Made by a program: the position numbers and the translations under genes. From positions 186,001-250,000 of the forward strand of contig JACKPO010000001.1 in NCBI GenBank assembly GCA_024233515.1: 64,000 nt of DNA, in the 5' to 3' direction. The notes beneath the pieces are model-generated. The model saw only the letters and a program-made list of their open reading frames with translations, did no database searches and was not told the DNA's origin. The number at the start of each line of letters is the position of its first letter. Position 1 is the stretch's first letter. The DNA is from Chlamydiales bacterium (GTDB lineage: Bacteria; Chlamydiota; Chlamydiia; Chlamydiales; Simkaniaceae). Positions 8,556 to 18,019 of this stretch are shown piece by piece.

Positions 8556-10748
8556 ATGAAAAAGCTTTTAATGATTATTTCTGCGAGCATTAGCCTAAGC
8601 CTTTGCGCAGCTGACTTTGGAAACGCAATTATTGGCGGACAAGATTTCGATATAGTCAATAACTTCGGTTATGTTGCCCTTATTGATCCGAATGGAACCG
8701 TAACCCAAGTGCCCATTACCGCAGATAATGTTAACAGCGTTGCAATCAATGATGCCGGAACGGCGCTCATTGGAGGAGATGGAGTCACAGCAGCTCTGAT
8801 TTCTTCTAGTGGGGTAGTGCAACCATTAACTCCCATTCCTGTAAACACAACCATCCTAAAAGTTGGAATCAATCAGTCCGGATACGGTGTGATTTCGGGA
8901 TCTGTACCCAATGGAGCCTGTTTTGCGGCGCTTGTGAGCCCAAGCGGAACGTTAACTTCAATATCTTCTCCAAATTTTCCTAACACCGTGGGCAGCATGA
9001 GTGGAGCGGGAATTAATGATGCTGGAACTGCAATTATTGCCGGAGATAATACAACGATTGGGATCCCTTATGCGGCGCTTGTAAGCCCAAGCGGAACCGC
9101 AACTGAAGTGACAGGTATGCCAGCTTCGGCCGTTCTTACCTCAGCTGATATTGGTAATCTAGGAACAGGAATTGTTGCAGGAAAACAAACGGGGGATGCT
9201 TATGCAGCTTTTGTGGCACCTGATGCTACTTCCGACGAAATCTCGCTTCCTGGTCTTGGCGTAACTCCAGAGCTCCTAGATGCTGCGATTAATAATTTAG
9301 GGTATGCGATTGTTGGAGGACAGACAACAACCCCATCCGGCAACGCATTTGCAGCGCTTGTAGCTCCAGATAAGACTGTAACCAGTCTATTAGGCGCTAC
9401 TTTTGCCAACTCCCAGATTGAAAGTGTTGACATCAATGATGCTGGAACTGCCATCATAGGTGGAGGACAACGGAACAATGCAGGCCCCCCTATTGCATTG
9501 CTGGCAGCTCCGGATGGAACGCTAACCTCATTATCCCCTCTTCCCTCAGATGTCATTTTCATCAAAGGTGTTGCGATCAATCAGGCTGGAGTGGGAATTA
9601 TTGGGGGAGAAAGAACTGCGCTACCCGCAGCCTATGCTGCTCTAGTCGCTCCAGATGGAACCTTAACGGAGTTATCCCCTTTTCCATCTTTTGGATATAT
9701 TTTGACGGTCGCGATCAACGATCTTCTCCTTGATAGTGTTGTCCCAAAAAGCATCGGTCCCGGGAATTTTCCAGGCATTGTATCATTAGCGCTTTCGGAA
9801 AATCTTAGCACCCACTTATCCAGTATATTAAATGACCCTAGCTGCTCACGCGTCCCAGCTAGCGACTCGCAAACAAACTCAAAAACAGCATGTCCTTCAT
9901 GCCGCCCACGTTCCAATTACGCTTTATGGGCATCTCCTCTTTTCTATCATGCGCATCAGAAAAAAGAGGGAAAGCTCCCTTCGATGACAGATTGGAGTGG
10001 GGGTGTTATCACTGGCTTTGACTACTATGGTATTCAAAATGCTGTGATTGGAACAGGCGCTGCTTATACCTATAGCCATGTCCATTTGGGAAATGGAAAA
10101 GGATATGCTAATATCAATCAGGAATTTTTGACATTCTATAGTGCTTGGGCTCGACAAAATTTTTATATCGACTTTTCTTTATGGGGAGGGCTCTATCAGG
10201 TGAAAAATAAACGGCATAGCATTGCCGACATCACCTCAACCGCTAATATCCACGGTTGGCTCTTAACCCCTCATTTAGAAGTAAGCTTTCCTTTCCACGC
10301 CAAAAAATGTTGGCTCTTAATCGATCCTTTTGTGATGTTTGATTGGGTCAATAACTGGCAAGGCCATATTCATGAAAAAGGCGGCTCAGGATTTAACTTG
10401 ATCATTGGCCATCAATATACCTCCCTCTTAAAAACGGAAGCAGGCTTAAGGTTTTCTGAATCGCTTCCCTTTGGATGGGGGACATTAGTCTTGATGGAAA
10501 AAGCGAGCTGGATCAACAAGGTGGCTTTCCATACGGATCCAGCCAAGGCAATTTTTGTCAGCGGGAACGCTTCGTTTCCTGTAGAGATGTTCAACGGAAA
10601 AACGCAAAACCTCGGAGCACTCCAATTCAGCTCACTATTTGTCCCGAGTTCAACCAAATATCCTTACGGCTCGATCAACTATCAAGGCGAGTTTGGTACT
10701 TCGTTCCAATCTCATACAGTCTTTTTTGAAATCGGGAAAAATTTTTGA
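8556..10748 (+). CDS. Autotransporter-like outer-membrane protein with about eight passenger repeats
   Basis: About 730 residues. A signal peptide (MKKLLMIISASISLSLCAA) is followed by roughly eight imperfect units of 45-60 residues, each carrying the pattern 'INDAGTAIIGG ... YAALVSPSGTLT', which looks like a beta-propeller or other all-beta passenger. After about residue 440 comes an autotransporter-type beta-barrel (LWASPLFYHAHQKK; VIGTGAAYTYSH; FYSAWARQNFYIDFSLWGG) ending in ...FFEIGKNF, with the terminal Phe expected for BAM insertion. I prefer the ATG at 8556 to that at 8544 because GGAG at 8546-8549 is well spaced and the signal peptide then begins properly. It is probably surface exposed. 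It does not carry the GGAI/FxxN tetrapeptides of Pmp proteins. Confidence 0.8.
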   Translation: MKKLLMIISASISLSLCAADFGNAIIGGQDFDIVNNFGYVALIDPNGTVTQVPITADNVNSVAINDAGTALIGGDGVTAALISSSGVVQPLTPIPVNTTILKVGINQSGYGVISGSVPNGACFAALVSPSGTLTSISSPNFPNTVGSMSGAGINDAGTAIIAGDNTTIGIPYAALVSPSGTATEVTGMPASAVLTSADIGNLGTGIVAGKQTGDAYAAFVAPDATSDEISLPGLGVTPELLDAAINNLGYAIVGGQTTTPSGNAFAALVAPDKTVTSLLGATFANSQIESVDINDAGTAIIGGGQRNNAGPPIALLAAPDGTLTSLSPLPSDVIFIKGVAINQAGVGIIGGERTALPAAYAALVAPDGTLTELSPFPSFGYILTVAINDLLLDSVVPKSIGPGNFPGIVSLALSENLSTHLSSILNDPSCSRVPASDSQTNSKTACPSCRPRSNYALWASPLFYHAHQKKEGKLPSMTDWSGGVITGFDYYGIQNAVIGTGAAYTYSHVHLGNGKGYANINQEFLTFYSAWARQNFYIDFSLWGGLYQVKNKRHSIADITSTANIHGWLLTPHLEVSFPFHAKKCWLLIDPFVMFDWVNNWQGHIHEKGGSGFNLIIGHQYTSLLKTEAGLRFSESLPFGWGTLVLMEKASWINKVAFHTDPAKAIFVSGNASFPVEMFNGKTQNLGALQFSSLFVPSSTKYPYGSINYQGEFGTSFQSHTVFFEIGKNF

Positions 10749-10761
10749 AGTTGCACATGAA

Positions 10762-10800
10762 TAGACCTAACGTGATTCAAAAGTTGGGAATTTGCCAAGG
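10762..10800 (+). repeat. Half copy of dispersed inverted-repeat element
   Basis: Positions 10762-10800 match the left arm of the full element at 21256-21415, sharing CCTAACxTGATTC and then CAAAAGTTGGGAATTTG. The matching right arm is not seen, so this is a solo end. It lies 13 bases behind the autotransporter stop codon. Confidence 0.75.
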
Positions 10801-10921
10801 TCGAGAAGCTGACAAAGGTAAAAACTATGTTTCGAAACGCATTGGGTATATCCCTTGTTGAATCAAATTGATTGTCTTGTTAAGCTCTGAGTAATTTCAA
10901 TCTTTAATTTTAGGATATTTC

Positions 10922-11974
10922 ATGGAGATGAAACGGGAATCGATTTTTGTATCGGCAATACGCACACTGTGCAATACATTCGGAGGAATGGTCGGAATCA
11001 TTATTGGGCTGGCAGTGGTTGCCATTGTTGTCGCGGTTCTCTCAAGTCCCCAAATGGTCTCCGATAAGACACAACTCATTATTGCTGCAGATGCCGACGG
11101 GCAACGTACCCTCCTCCCCCACTCTTCTCCTGCCGTCCTCCGCCTCAATATTCATGGTGCAATTGGAACGCGCGACCTCAACGCGAAAACAATTGAAGGA
11201 CAACTCCTCGATTCGCGTGAGGGGGCACTCAAAGGAGACCGAGTAAAAGCCATCCTTCTCCATATCAATAGCCCTGGTGGAACAGCCTTCGATGCCCACG
11301 ACATCTATACTCGCCTCAAAGAGTACAAAGAGAAATACAAAGTTCCTATTTATGCATATGTCGATGGGATGTGCGCATCGGGTGGAATGATGATCGCCTG
11401 CGCTGCCGATAAAATCTTCTCCTCTCCAGTAGGGATCATTGGATCAGTTGGAGTCCTCATGGGCCCTAACTTTAATGTCGCTGGCCTGATGGAAAAATAT
11501 GGGGTGAAACAACTCACAATCACACGCGGAAAAGACAAAGATATGCTTAGCCCCTACCGAGAGTGGAAACCTGGAGAAGACCAGTCTCTCCGCGACATCG
11601 TCGATTACGACTACAATCTTTTCGTAAACCTCGTTGTCAAAGAGCGCCCACACATGAATAAAAATAGTTTGATGAACGAGTATGGAGCTCAAGTCTATAA
11701 TCCCGTTCAAGCAGAACAATATGGTTACATCGATGATGGAAGAAGCAGCTACAGCGCCGCTTTTTCTGCATTGGTAAAAGAAGCTGATATCGAAGAAAAG
11801 TATCAGGTCGTTGAACTGAAAGTCCTCCATCCGGTATTATCGGATCTAATTGAAGGGAAATCTCCCATTTTTACTGGAAAACTCAAACATGAACTGGCCC
11901 TCCCTCCTGAACTCACCTCTGAATTTATGAACCGCCCTCTCTACCTTTATGCTCCAGCCCTTCAATGGGAATAA
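10922..11974 (+). CDS. sohB: S49-family serine protease (SohB/SppA-like)
   Basis: A 350-residue membrane-anchored peptidase of the signal-peptide-peptidase family. One hydrophobic segment lies at residues 15-40. The protease domain shows SPGGTAFDAHDIYTRL and the catalytic serine in VDGMCASGGMMIACAAD, followed by SPVGIIGSVGVLMG. The Lys general base is probably in the TRGKDKDMLSP region. Its position upstream of polA-coaE-rho is as in Chlamydia (CT494-CT491). The ATG at 10922 is taken; an ATG two codons later is possible. Likely role is degradation of cleaved signal peptides or membrane proteins. Confidence 0.9.
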   Translation: MEMKRESIFVSAIRTLCNTFGGMVGIIIGLAVVAIVVAVLSSPQMVSDKTQLIIAADADGQRTLLPHSSPAVLRLNIHGAIGTRDLNAKTIEGQLLDSREGALKGDRVKAILLHINSPGGTAFDAHDIYTRLKEYKEKYKVPIYAYVDGMCASGGMMIACAADKIFSSPVGIIGSVGVLMGPNFNVAGLMEKYGVKQLTITRGKDKDMLSPYREWKPGEDQSLRDIVDYDYNLFVNLVVKERPHMNKNSLMNEYGAQVYNPVQAEQYGYIDDGRSSYSAAFSALVKEADIEEKYQVVELKVLHPVLSDLIEGKSPIFTGKLKHELALPPELTSEFMNRPLYLYAPALQWE

Positions 11975-11991
11975 ATAGACCATGAAACCAA

Positions 11992-14655
11992 ATGAAAAAC
12001 CTTTACATTCTTGACGCTGTCTCCTTTCTCTTTCGGTCCTATTTTGCGATTCGAGGAATGACCAATCCCAGAGGACAATCGACCAACGCTCTTTACGGCT
12101 TTATTCGATCGATTCAAAAGATACAAAAAGATTTTTCTCCTGATACCATCGTTGCCGTTTTCGATGGACCTAATAACAAGCAAGCCCGGACGGCGATTTA
12201 CGAAGAATATAAAAGTAACCGCGAGGGGATGCCTGAGGATATGTATCCCCAGCTCGAGTGGGCCCATCAATATTGTGAGGCAGCAGGAATTCCCTACCTT
12301 TCTGAAGAAGGAGTTGAAGCGGACGATCTCATCGGCGCTATTGCAAAATGGGCCGAGAAGAACGGAACTGAAGTTTTTATCTGTTCCAGCGATAAGGATC
12401 TTTGCCAACTAGTGACTGACAAAGTCTTTATGTTAAACACCCACAAAGACAATCTTCTGATTGACCGCCTTAAAGTCGAAGAAATGCATGGGGTAAAGCC
12501 TGAACAAATCGTTGATTACCTTGCGATCATGGGTGATAAATCAGACAATATTCCGGGCATCCCAGGATTCGGTCCGAAAACAGCTGCTTCGCTATTGAAA
12601 GAATATGGAACTCTCGAACAGGTTCTGTGTAGTGTCGACGACATGGCCAACCAAAAATGGGCTGAAAAAATCAAGACCCACGCAGACGATGCACGGATCA
12701 GTAAAAGACTTGCCAGCCTCATCCTTGACGTCCCTTACCCCCAAGAAGAAGGCTTTTATTTCGTCAAATCCCCAAACTTGGAAGCGTTGAACGCTCTATA
12801 TCGAGAGATGAATTTCAATACTCTCCTCAAAGAGCTAGGCCAAGAGCAGATCATCGCCCCAGAAAAAAAAGCCCCTGTTCAGGAAAAGGTCTCCTATCAA
12901 ATCATCGAGACTGAAGAGAATCTCCAGTCCTTAATCAGCACCCTTAATAAAGAACCCTTTGTTTGCTTCGACACTGAAACAGATCAACTATCCCCCATGG
13001 ATGCCCAGATGGTGGGCATTGGCTTTTGTGTTGAAAAAGGTCAAGCGTGGTACATCCCGACCAATGGATCTCTAGGGCTAGACACCGTTCTCTCCCATAT
13101 TAAACCCCTTCTCGAAAGTCCCCATATCGCTTTTTATGGACACAATGTCAAATACGATATTCATGTACTGAAAAACCATGGAATTCATCTCCATAACATC
13201 GGTTTTGATACAATGGTCGCATCCTATCTTCTTGCACCACAAAACAATCGTCACGGCCTCGATACCATTGCCCTAGAAAAATTTGGGAAAGTCAAAACAC
13301 CCATTAAAGATTTAATCGGATCTGGAAAAAAAGAAATCTCTATGCGCGATGTTCCCATTGATCAAGTGGGACCTTACTGCTGCGAAGATGTCGATTATAC
13401 CTGCCGCCTAAAAGAGCTCTTTGAAACAGAAATTGAAAAAGAAGGACTTTCTGGTGTCTTCTATGAGATTGAACTCCCTCTCATTCCTGTCCTTGTCGAT
13501 ATGGAACGGTATGGGATGTATCTTGAGAAGGACAAACTCCACACGATGTCAGAAATCCTTCGCGGGAAACTCTCTCATCTTGAGCAAGAAATCTATTCCC
13601 TTGCTGGAGAGGAGTTCAATATTAAATCACCTAAACAACTCGGCGAAATCCTCTTCGATAAAATGGGAATTACAATGGGTGGAAAAAAGAAGAGCACCCG
13701 CGCTGAAGTCCTAGAAAGCTTAAAAGATGACCATCCGATTGCAGAGAAAATCCTTTCCTACCGCGTCTTAGAAAAACTTCGCTCAACCTACACAGAAGCC
13801 CTCCCGCTCCAGGTCAATGAGGAAACGGGACGGATCCACTGCACCTTTATGCAAACGGTCACCGCCACAGGCCGCCTCTCATGCAAAGATCCCAACCTCC
13901 AAAATATCCCGATCCGTTCAGAAGATGGACGAAAAATACGGGAAGCCTTTGTTCCCGAACTCCCAGGATGGGTCTACCTTTCTGCCGACTACTCTCAAAT
14001 CGAACTCCGGTTACTCGCTCATTTAAGTGAAGACCCTAAACTCATATCGGCCTTTAATCATCAAGAAGATATCCACGCTTCAACCGCAGCAACCGTCTTT
14101 GATGTTCCCCTAAACGAGGTCACGAAACAAATGCGCGCCGGCGCTAAGGCAGTGAACTTTGGAATCATTTATGGACAACAAGCTTATGGTCTTTCGCAGG
14201 AGCTCGGAATCGATATGAAAGAAGCCTCTGCCTTCATCAAAAAATACTTTGAACGGTACCCAGGGGTGCGCGATTTTATCGATTCAAGCAAAGAGCGGGT
14301 ACGCAAAACCGGGGTGGCAACCACCATGTTCAACCGGAAACGCCCCATCCCTGAGATCAATAGCACCAACGGGATGATCCGCTCCGCTGCCGAACGCTTA
14401 GCCGTCAACACTCCTCTTCAAGGAACCCAAGCAGATATCATCAAAAAAGCGATGATTCAGGTTCACGAAGCTCTTAAAGAAGAGCACCTTGCTCATATGG
14501 TTCTCCAGATCCATGACGAATTAATTTTTGAACTCCCTGAAGAAAATGTCCCCCATGTCCAAGAAATGGTAAAGACAATCATGGAGAATATCACAACCCT
14601 TTCAGTCCCTCTCACTGTCAATATTGCCGTTGGAAAAAATTGGGGGGAGTGCTAA
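11992..14655 (+). CDS. polA: DNA polymerase I
   Basis: An 887-residue repair and Okazaki-processing polymerase. Residues 1 to about 290 form the 5' nuclease (EGVEADDLIGA, GDKSDNIPGIPGFGPKTA). The 3'-5' proofreading domain (about 300-490) keeps the catalytic acids (FDTETDQLSPMD; HNVKYDIHVL; CEDVDYT), so it is probably active. The polymerase domain has motif A SADYSQIELR, motif B RAGAKAVNFGIIYG and motif C QIHDELIFE. The length is slightly below E. coli Pol I. The gene starts 17 bases after sohB and is followed after two bases by coaE. Confidence 0.97.
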   Translation: MKNLYILDAVSFLFRSYFAIRGMTNPRGQSTNALYGFIRSIQKIQKDFSPDTIVAVFDGPNNKQARTAIYEEYKSNREGMPEDMYPQLEWAHQYCEAAGIPYLSEEGVEADDLIGAIAKWAEKNGTEVFICSSDKDLCQLVTDKVFMLNTHKDNLLIDRLKVEEMHGVKPEQIVDYLAIMGDKSDNIPGIPGFGPKTAASLLKEYGTLEQVLCSVDDMANQKWAEKIKTHADDARISKRLASLILDVPYPQEEGFYFVKSPNLEALNALYREMNFNTLLKELGQEQIIAPEKKAPVQEKVSYQIIETEENLQSLISTLNKEPFVCFDTETDQLSPMDAQMVGIGFCVEKGQAWYIPTNGSLGLDTVLSHIKPLLESPHIAFYGHNVKYDIHVLKNHGIHLHNIGFDTMVASYLLAPQNNRHGLDTIALEKFGKVKTPIKDLIGSGKKEISMRDVPIDQVGPYCCEDVDYTCRLKELFETEIEKEGLSGVFYEIELPLIPVLVDMERYGMYLEKDKLHTMSEILRGKLSHLEQEIYSLAGEEFNIKSPKQLGEILFDKMGITMGGKKKSTRAEVLESLKDDHPIAEKILSYRVLEKLRSTYTEALPLQVNEETGRIHCTFMQTVTATGRLSCKDPNLQNIPIRSEDGRKIREAFVPELPGWVYLSADYSQIELRLLAHLSEDPKLISAFNHQEDIHASTAATVFDVPLNEVTKQMRAGAKAVNFGIIYGQQAYGLSQELGIDMKEASAFIKKYFERYPGVRDFIDSSKERVRKTGVATTMFNRKRPIPEINSTNGMIRSAAERLAVNTPLQGTQADIIKKAMIQVHEALKEEHLAHMVLQIHDELIFELPEENVPHVQEMVKTIMENITTLSVPLTVNIAVGKNWGEC

Positions 14656-14657
14656 CA

Positions 14658-15236
14658 TTGAAGAAAATAGCGATAACAGGTGGCATCGCATCAGGGAAGA
14701 CCTCAGTTTGCCACATTCTAAAAACGCATGGAGCATGCACACTTAACTCCGATCAGATTGTCCACCATCTCCTAGAAGAAGATCAGCGCTGTATCAATGA
14801 TGTCATAGCACTTTTGGGAAATGGAATCCTTACTGAGGGAAAAATCGATCGAAAAAAAGTTGCTGAGATTGTTTTTAACGATGCCAAAAAGCTCGATGCA
14901 TTAGAAAAAATTCTTCACCCAAAGCTTTTTGCAACCATCGATAAAGAATATGAACGGGTGAAAGAAGGAAAAGCCTTTAATTGTTTTGTCGTTGAAATGC
15001 CTCTTGTGCAAGAAATCGAACAAACAAAAAAATTCGATCACATCGTTGCTGTCATTGCAAAAGAAGAGCATACCAAAAGCCGTCTATCAGACCCAGCCTC
15101 GTATGATCTTCGGATGAGCAGACAATGGGATCCAGAGAAAAAAGCTAAACATGCCGACTATGTCATCATCAATAACGGCACAATGGAAGAATTAAAACAA
15201 AACACTCTTGAAATGTTGAAGGAGATCAACTCTTAA
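14658..15236 (+). CDS. coaE: Dephospho-CoA kinase
   Basis: A roughly 192-residue enzyme catalysing the last step of CoA synthesis. The P-loop GGIASGKTS is at the N-terminus, followed by LNSDQIVHHLL and VVEMPLVQE. I choose the TTG at 14658 as the start: GGGGAG lies at about 14644-14649 with 8-base spacing, and the protein then begins LKKIAITGGIASGKTS as in the family; a TTG at 14640 or GTG at 14649 would overlap polA. The polA stop is two bases upstream. The stop overlaps the rho start (TAATG). Confidence 0.93.
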   Translation: MKKIAITGGIASGKTSVCHILKTHGACTLNSDQIVHHLLEEDQRCINDVIALLGNGILTEGKIDRKKVAEIVFNDAKKLDALEKILHPKLFATIDKEYERVKEGKAFNCFVVEMPLVQEIEQTKKFDHIVAVIAKEEHTKSRLSDPASYDLRMSRQWDPEKKAKHADYVIINNGTMEELKQNTLEMLKEINS

Positions 15237-16588
15237 TGAACGAAAAAGACGAAAACACCGCGATCCAAAAAGAAAAGCCCGCGCAAAATCACCCCAAAAA
15301 GCCCAAAGAACATAAACCTCTAAAAGATCCCAACATTACAAAAATTGCTGATCTCCAGCAGATGAATATCGATCAACTTGCGATTTATGCAAAGAACATC
15401 GGGCTAGAAAACCTTGGTTCCTTGACAAAATCGCAAATGGTCTTTGAGGTCGTTAAGCTCAAATCCACTATGCCGAATGAACTCCTTGTTGGAGAGGGAG
15501 TCCTCGAGGTGCTTCCCGATGGATTTGGGTTCCTCCGCTCTCCGAACTACAACTATCTCCCCTCCGCTGAAGACATCTATGTTTCCCCCGCACAGATTCG
15601 CCGTTTCGACCTCAAAAAAGGGGATACCATTTATGGAACACTCCGTTCCCCTAAAGAAAAAGAGAAATACTTTGCCCTTCAAAAAGTCGATATGATTAAC
15701 GGGAAGACTCCCGAAGAATCTAAAAACCGTATCCTCTTCAACAACTTAACCCCCCTCTTTCCTAAAGAACGTCTCGTCATGGAGACATCAAAAGAAAAAC
15801 TCGCTATGCGAGTTCTTGATCTTAGCTCCCCCATTGGAAAAGGACAACGTGGTCTTATTGTCGCTCCCCCCAAGTCGGGAAAGACCATCCTTATGCAAAA
15901 CATTGCAAACTCTATTGCAAGTAACCACCCAGAAGTGACTCTCATCGTCCTCTTAATTGACGAACGTCCTGAAGAGGTGACAGATATGCAACGGATGGTC
16001 AAAGGGGAAGTCGTCTCCTCTACATTTGATGAACCTCCAGAGCGCCACGTTCAAGTTGCTGAGATGGTCATCGAAAAAGCCCGTTCCCTCGTTGAAAACG
16101 GTCAAGATGTTGTCATCCTTCTTGACTCGATTACCCGTCTTGCCCGCGCTTACAATACCGTTCAACCTCACTCAGGAAAAATCCTGACGGGTGGTGTCGA
16201 TGCCCAATCTCTCCATAAGCCAAAACGGTTCTTTGGGGCAGCACGTAATATTGAACAAGGTGGTTCTCTTACCATTATCGCAACAGCCCTTGTTGATACC
16301 GGTTCTCGAATGGATGAAGTCATTTTCGAAGAGTTCAAAGGAACCGGAAACATGGAACTGGTTCTCGACCGTCGCCTTGCCGATCGACGTGTCTATCCAG
16401 CCATTGATGTTGTGAAAAGTGGAACGCGGAAAGAAGATCTCCTCTTCCATCCCGAAGAACTTGAGAAAATCTACCTCTTAAGACAAGCCCTTGCAGACTT
16501 AAGTCCTCTTGATGCTATGAATCTCCTTCTCAATCGTCTAAAAAAAACCAACTCGAACGCTGAGTTCCTTCTTTCCATGAAAGAATAA
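15236..16588 (+). CDS. rho: Transcription termination factor Rho
   Basis: A 450-residue hexameric RNA helicase that ends transcription. After a Lys/Pro-rich N-terminus (residues 1-40) comes the Rho N-terminal helix bundle, the RNA-binding cold-shock-like domain (VLEVLPDGFGFLRSPNYNYLPS), and the ATPase core with Walker A APPKSGKTIL, Walker B VVILLDSITRLARAYN and the Q-loop/R-loop region (SGKILTGGVDA). The start overlaps the coaE stop by one base. The adjacency polA-coaE-rho is chlamydial. Confidence 0.97.
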   Translation: MNEKDENTAIQKEKPAQNHPKKPKEHKPLKDPNITKIADLQQMNIDQLAIYAKNIGLENLGSLTKSQMVFEVVKLKSTMPNELLVGEGVLEVLPDGFGFLRSPNYNYLPSAEDIYVSPAQIRRFDLKKGDTIYGTLRSPKEKEKYFALQKVDMINGKTPEESKNRILFNNLTPLFPKERLVMETSKEKLAMRVLDLSSPIGKGQRGLIVAPPKSGKTILMQNIANSIASNHPEVTLIVLLIDERPEEVTDMQRMVKGEVVSSTFDEPPERHVQVAEMVIEKARSLVENGQDVVILLDSITRLARAYNTVQPHSGKILTGGVDAQSLHKPKRFFGAARNIEQGGSLTIIATALVDTGSRMDEVIFEEFKGTGNMELVLDRRLADRRVYPAIDVVKSGTRKEDLLFHPEELEKIYLLRQALADLSPLDAMNLLLNRLKKTNSNAEFLLSMKE

Positions 16589-16631
16589 AAGGTTTTCTTT
16601 TTTTTGCAGGTTTCATAGGATGCCGATTAGA

Positions 16632-16652
16632 GCCCCTGCTCAAAACAGGGGC
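16632..16652 (+). other. GC-rich hairpin in the rho downstream region
   Basis: GCCCCTG (16632-16638), a 7-base loop and CAGGGGC (16646-16652) form a perfect 7-bp stem between rho and the next gene. No T run follows, so it is not a normal intrinsic terminator; it may stabilise the 3' end of the rho mRNA or lie in the leader of the following gene. Confidence 0.45.
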
Positions 16653-16670
16653 CTATAGATAGGGATAATA

Positions 16671-17996
16671 ATGGCAGCAGCCTTCGACAAAAAAAAGAAA
16701 AAGCTCCTCCTCATTACCTCATCTGGAGGCGGAGGTCACCTTCAAGCTGCAAAAGCACAAGCAGTCAAAGCTCTCTCCGAAGATCCCCAAATTACAGTCA
16801 TTGAAAAAGACATCTTTCTTGATTTTTTGAGTAAACCCATGGGCAAAGCCTTTGTCTTTCTATGGAACTACTCACAAAAAAGAGGAAACGTCAAATTTTT
16901 GATGTTCCTCCTTAAAAATATCCCCACCGCAGATTTTCTATTTGGCACCTTTATCTTTGTGCAAGTCCTTTATCTCCTCTTAAAAGAGGGAGTTGATCAA
17001 ATTATCGATACCCAACCGATGGGAACCTCTGCGATTATCAAAGCAATTAAAATTGCTCAGAAGCTGACTGGAAGACCTCTAAAACTTGAGAAAATTGTCA
17101 CAGAACTCCCAACAGATAATGTTGTCCACTTTTTCAAACCCATTAAGAAGCTCTCCCCTCACGACCGTTCCTTTATTAAGCTCATCACAACAATACCCCT
17201 CCTCAGGGAAAATCAAACAGCCGATGCCTTTTGGAAAAAGAATTGTGGTCTTTCTGAAAAAGAAGTGTGCTATGAAAGCTTTCCCCTTCGCCCTTCCTTT
17301 GCGAAATATATTCAGGCTGAGAAAAACCATCCCCTGCGAATGGAGATTAAAATCCATGTCAACCCTGGCGAAGAAAAGTTTCTTATCGCCGACACCATGA
17401 AAAAAGGGACCCTTCGTTCTGAAATCTACCGCGAAAAGATTGCCATCGTCATCGAACCAACCGATAAGGTCTCGACCATCCTTTTAGGCTCTCAACCGAC
17501 AGAAGAAGCCACCCTTAAATATGTGAAAAAGTATATCGAGATCATGACCCGTACTGGGATTGAAGAGCGCCACCTCTTATTTGTCTTCTGCAATTCCCAC
17601 CACGAACATCGCAATAGCCTCCTCAAGAGAGTGCATGCCCTTGTTCAAAAAGTGGAAAACTACCCAGAAAATCTCAACATTATCCCCATGTGTTTCCAAA
17701 GTGACGACGTTATTGCTTCCCTCTATTATCGTAGTGATGCCACCTTCACCCGCTCCGGAGGATTGACAGCAATGGAGCTCATGTCTGTTGCCCAAGGGCA
17801 AATCTGGATCCATTCTGAAACAAGACATGGAACGATCGATGGAGAAACACTAGAGAAGGGGATGCCGATTTGGGAAAGAGGTAACGCCTCGTATCTCCAA
17901 GAAAAGAAGGGAGCACGCTTTATCACGCCCGAAACCTTTTTCGATGGGTGTATCCCCTACTTCCTCCCCCATATTGCCAAAGCCGGCATCGTCTAA
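16671..17996 (+). CDS. MGDG synthase / MurG-like glycosyltransferase
   Basis: A 441-residue protein with the GT-B fold signs of the monogalactosyldiacylglycerol-synthase group: an N-terminal glycine loop SSGGGGHLQAAKA at residues 17-29, and near the C-terminus the sugar-nucleotide-site-like FTRSGGLTAMELM followed by GNASYLQEKKGA. Hydrophobic stretches near residues 65-110 could mediate membrane contact. Relatives transfer sugar from a UDP-sugar to diacylglycerol; a chlamydial glycolipid synthase is plausible, but donor and acceptor cannot be read from sequence. It may be cotranscribed with rho (82-base gap containing a hairpin). Confidence 0.7.
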   Translation: MAAAFDKKKKKLLLITSSGGGGHLQAAKAQAVKALSEDPQITVIEKDIFLDFLSKPMGKAFVFLWNYSQKRGNVKFLMFLLKNIPTADFLFGTFIFVQVLYLLLKEGVDQIIDTQPMGTSAIIKAIKIAQKLTGRPLKLEKIVTELPTDNVVHFFKPIKKLSPHDRSFIKLITTIPLLRENQTADAFWKKNCGLSEKEVCYESFPLRPSFAKYIQAEKNHPLRMEIKIHVNPGEEKFLIADTMKKGTLRSEIYREKIAIVIEPTDKVSTILLGSQPTEEATLKYVKKYIEIMTRTGIEERHLLFVFCNSHHEHRNSLLKRVHALVQKVENYPENLNIIPMCFQSDDVIASLYYRSDATFTRSGGLTAMELMSVAQGQIWIHSETRHGTIDGETLEKGMPIWERGNASYLQEKKGARFITPETFFDGCIPYFLPHIAKAGIV

Positions 17997-18003
17997 GTTA
18001 TTT

Positions 18004-18019
18004 AACGCGAATTCGCGTT
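18004..18019. other. Perfect 16-bp palindrome between convergent genes
   Basis: AACGCGAATTCGCGTT sits between two convergent stop codons (17996 and 18018-18020). It is perfectly palindromic with no spacer. As RNA it would form only a strained hairpin, so a protein-binding site or a bidirectional termination/processing signal are both possible. Confidence 0.4.

Noticed and set aside
8640..9730. Repeated DNA in the autotransporter as a CRISPR array
   Set aside because: The repeats are degenerate protein-coding units in one open frame, with no constant spacer or repeat length.
16632..16652. The GCCCCTG hairpin as a rho terminator
   Set aside because: No T run follows, so it does not meet the intrinsic-terminator pattern; kept only as a hairpin.
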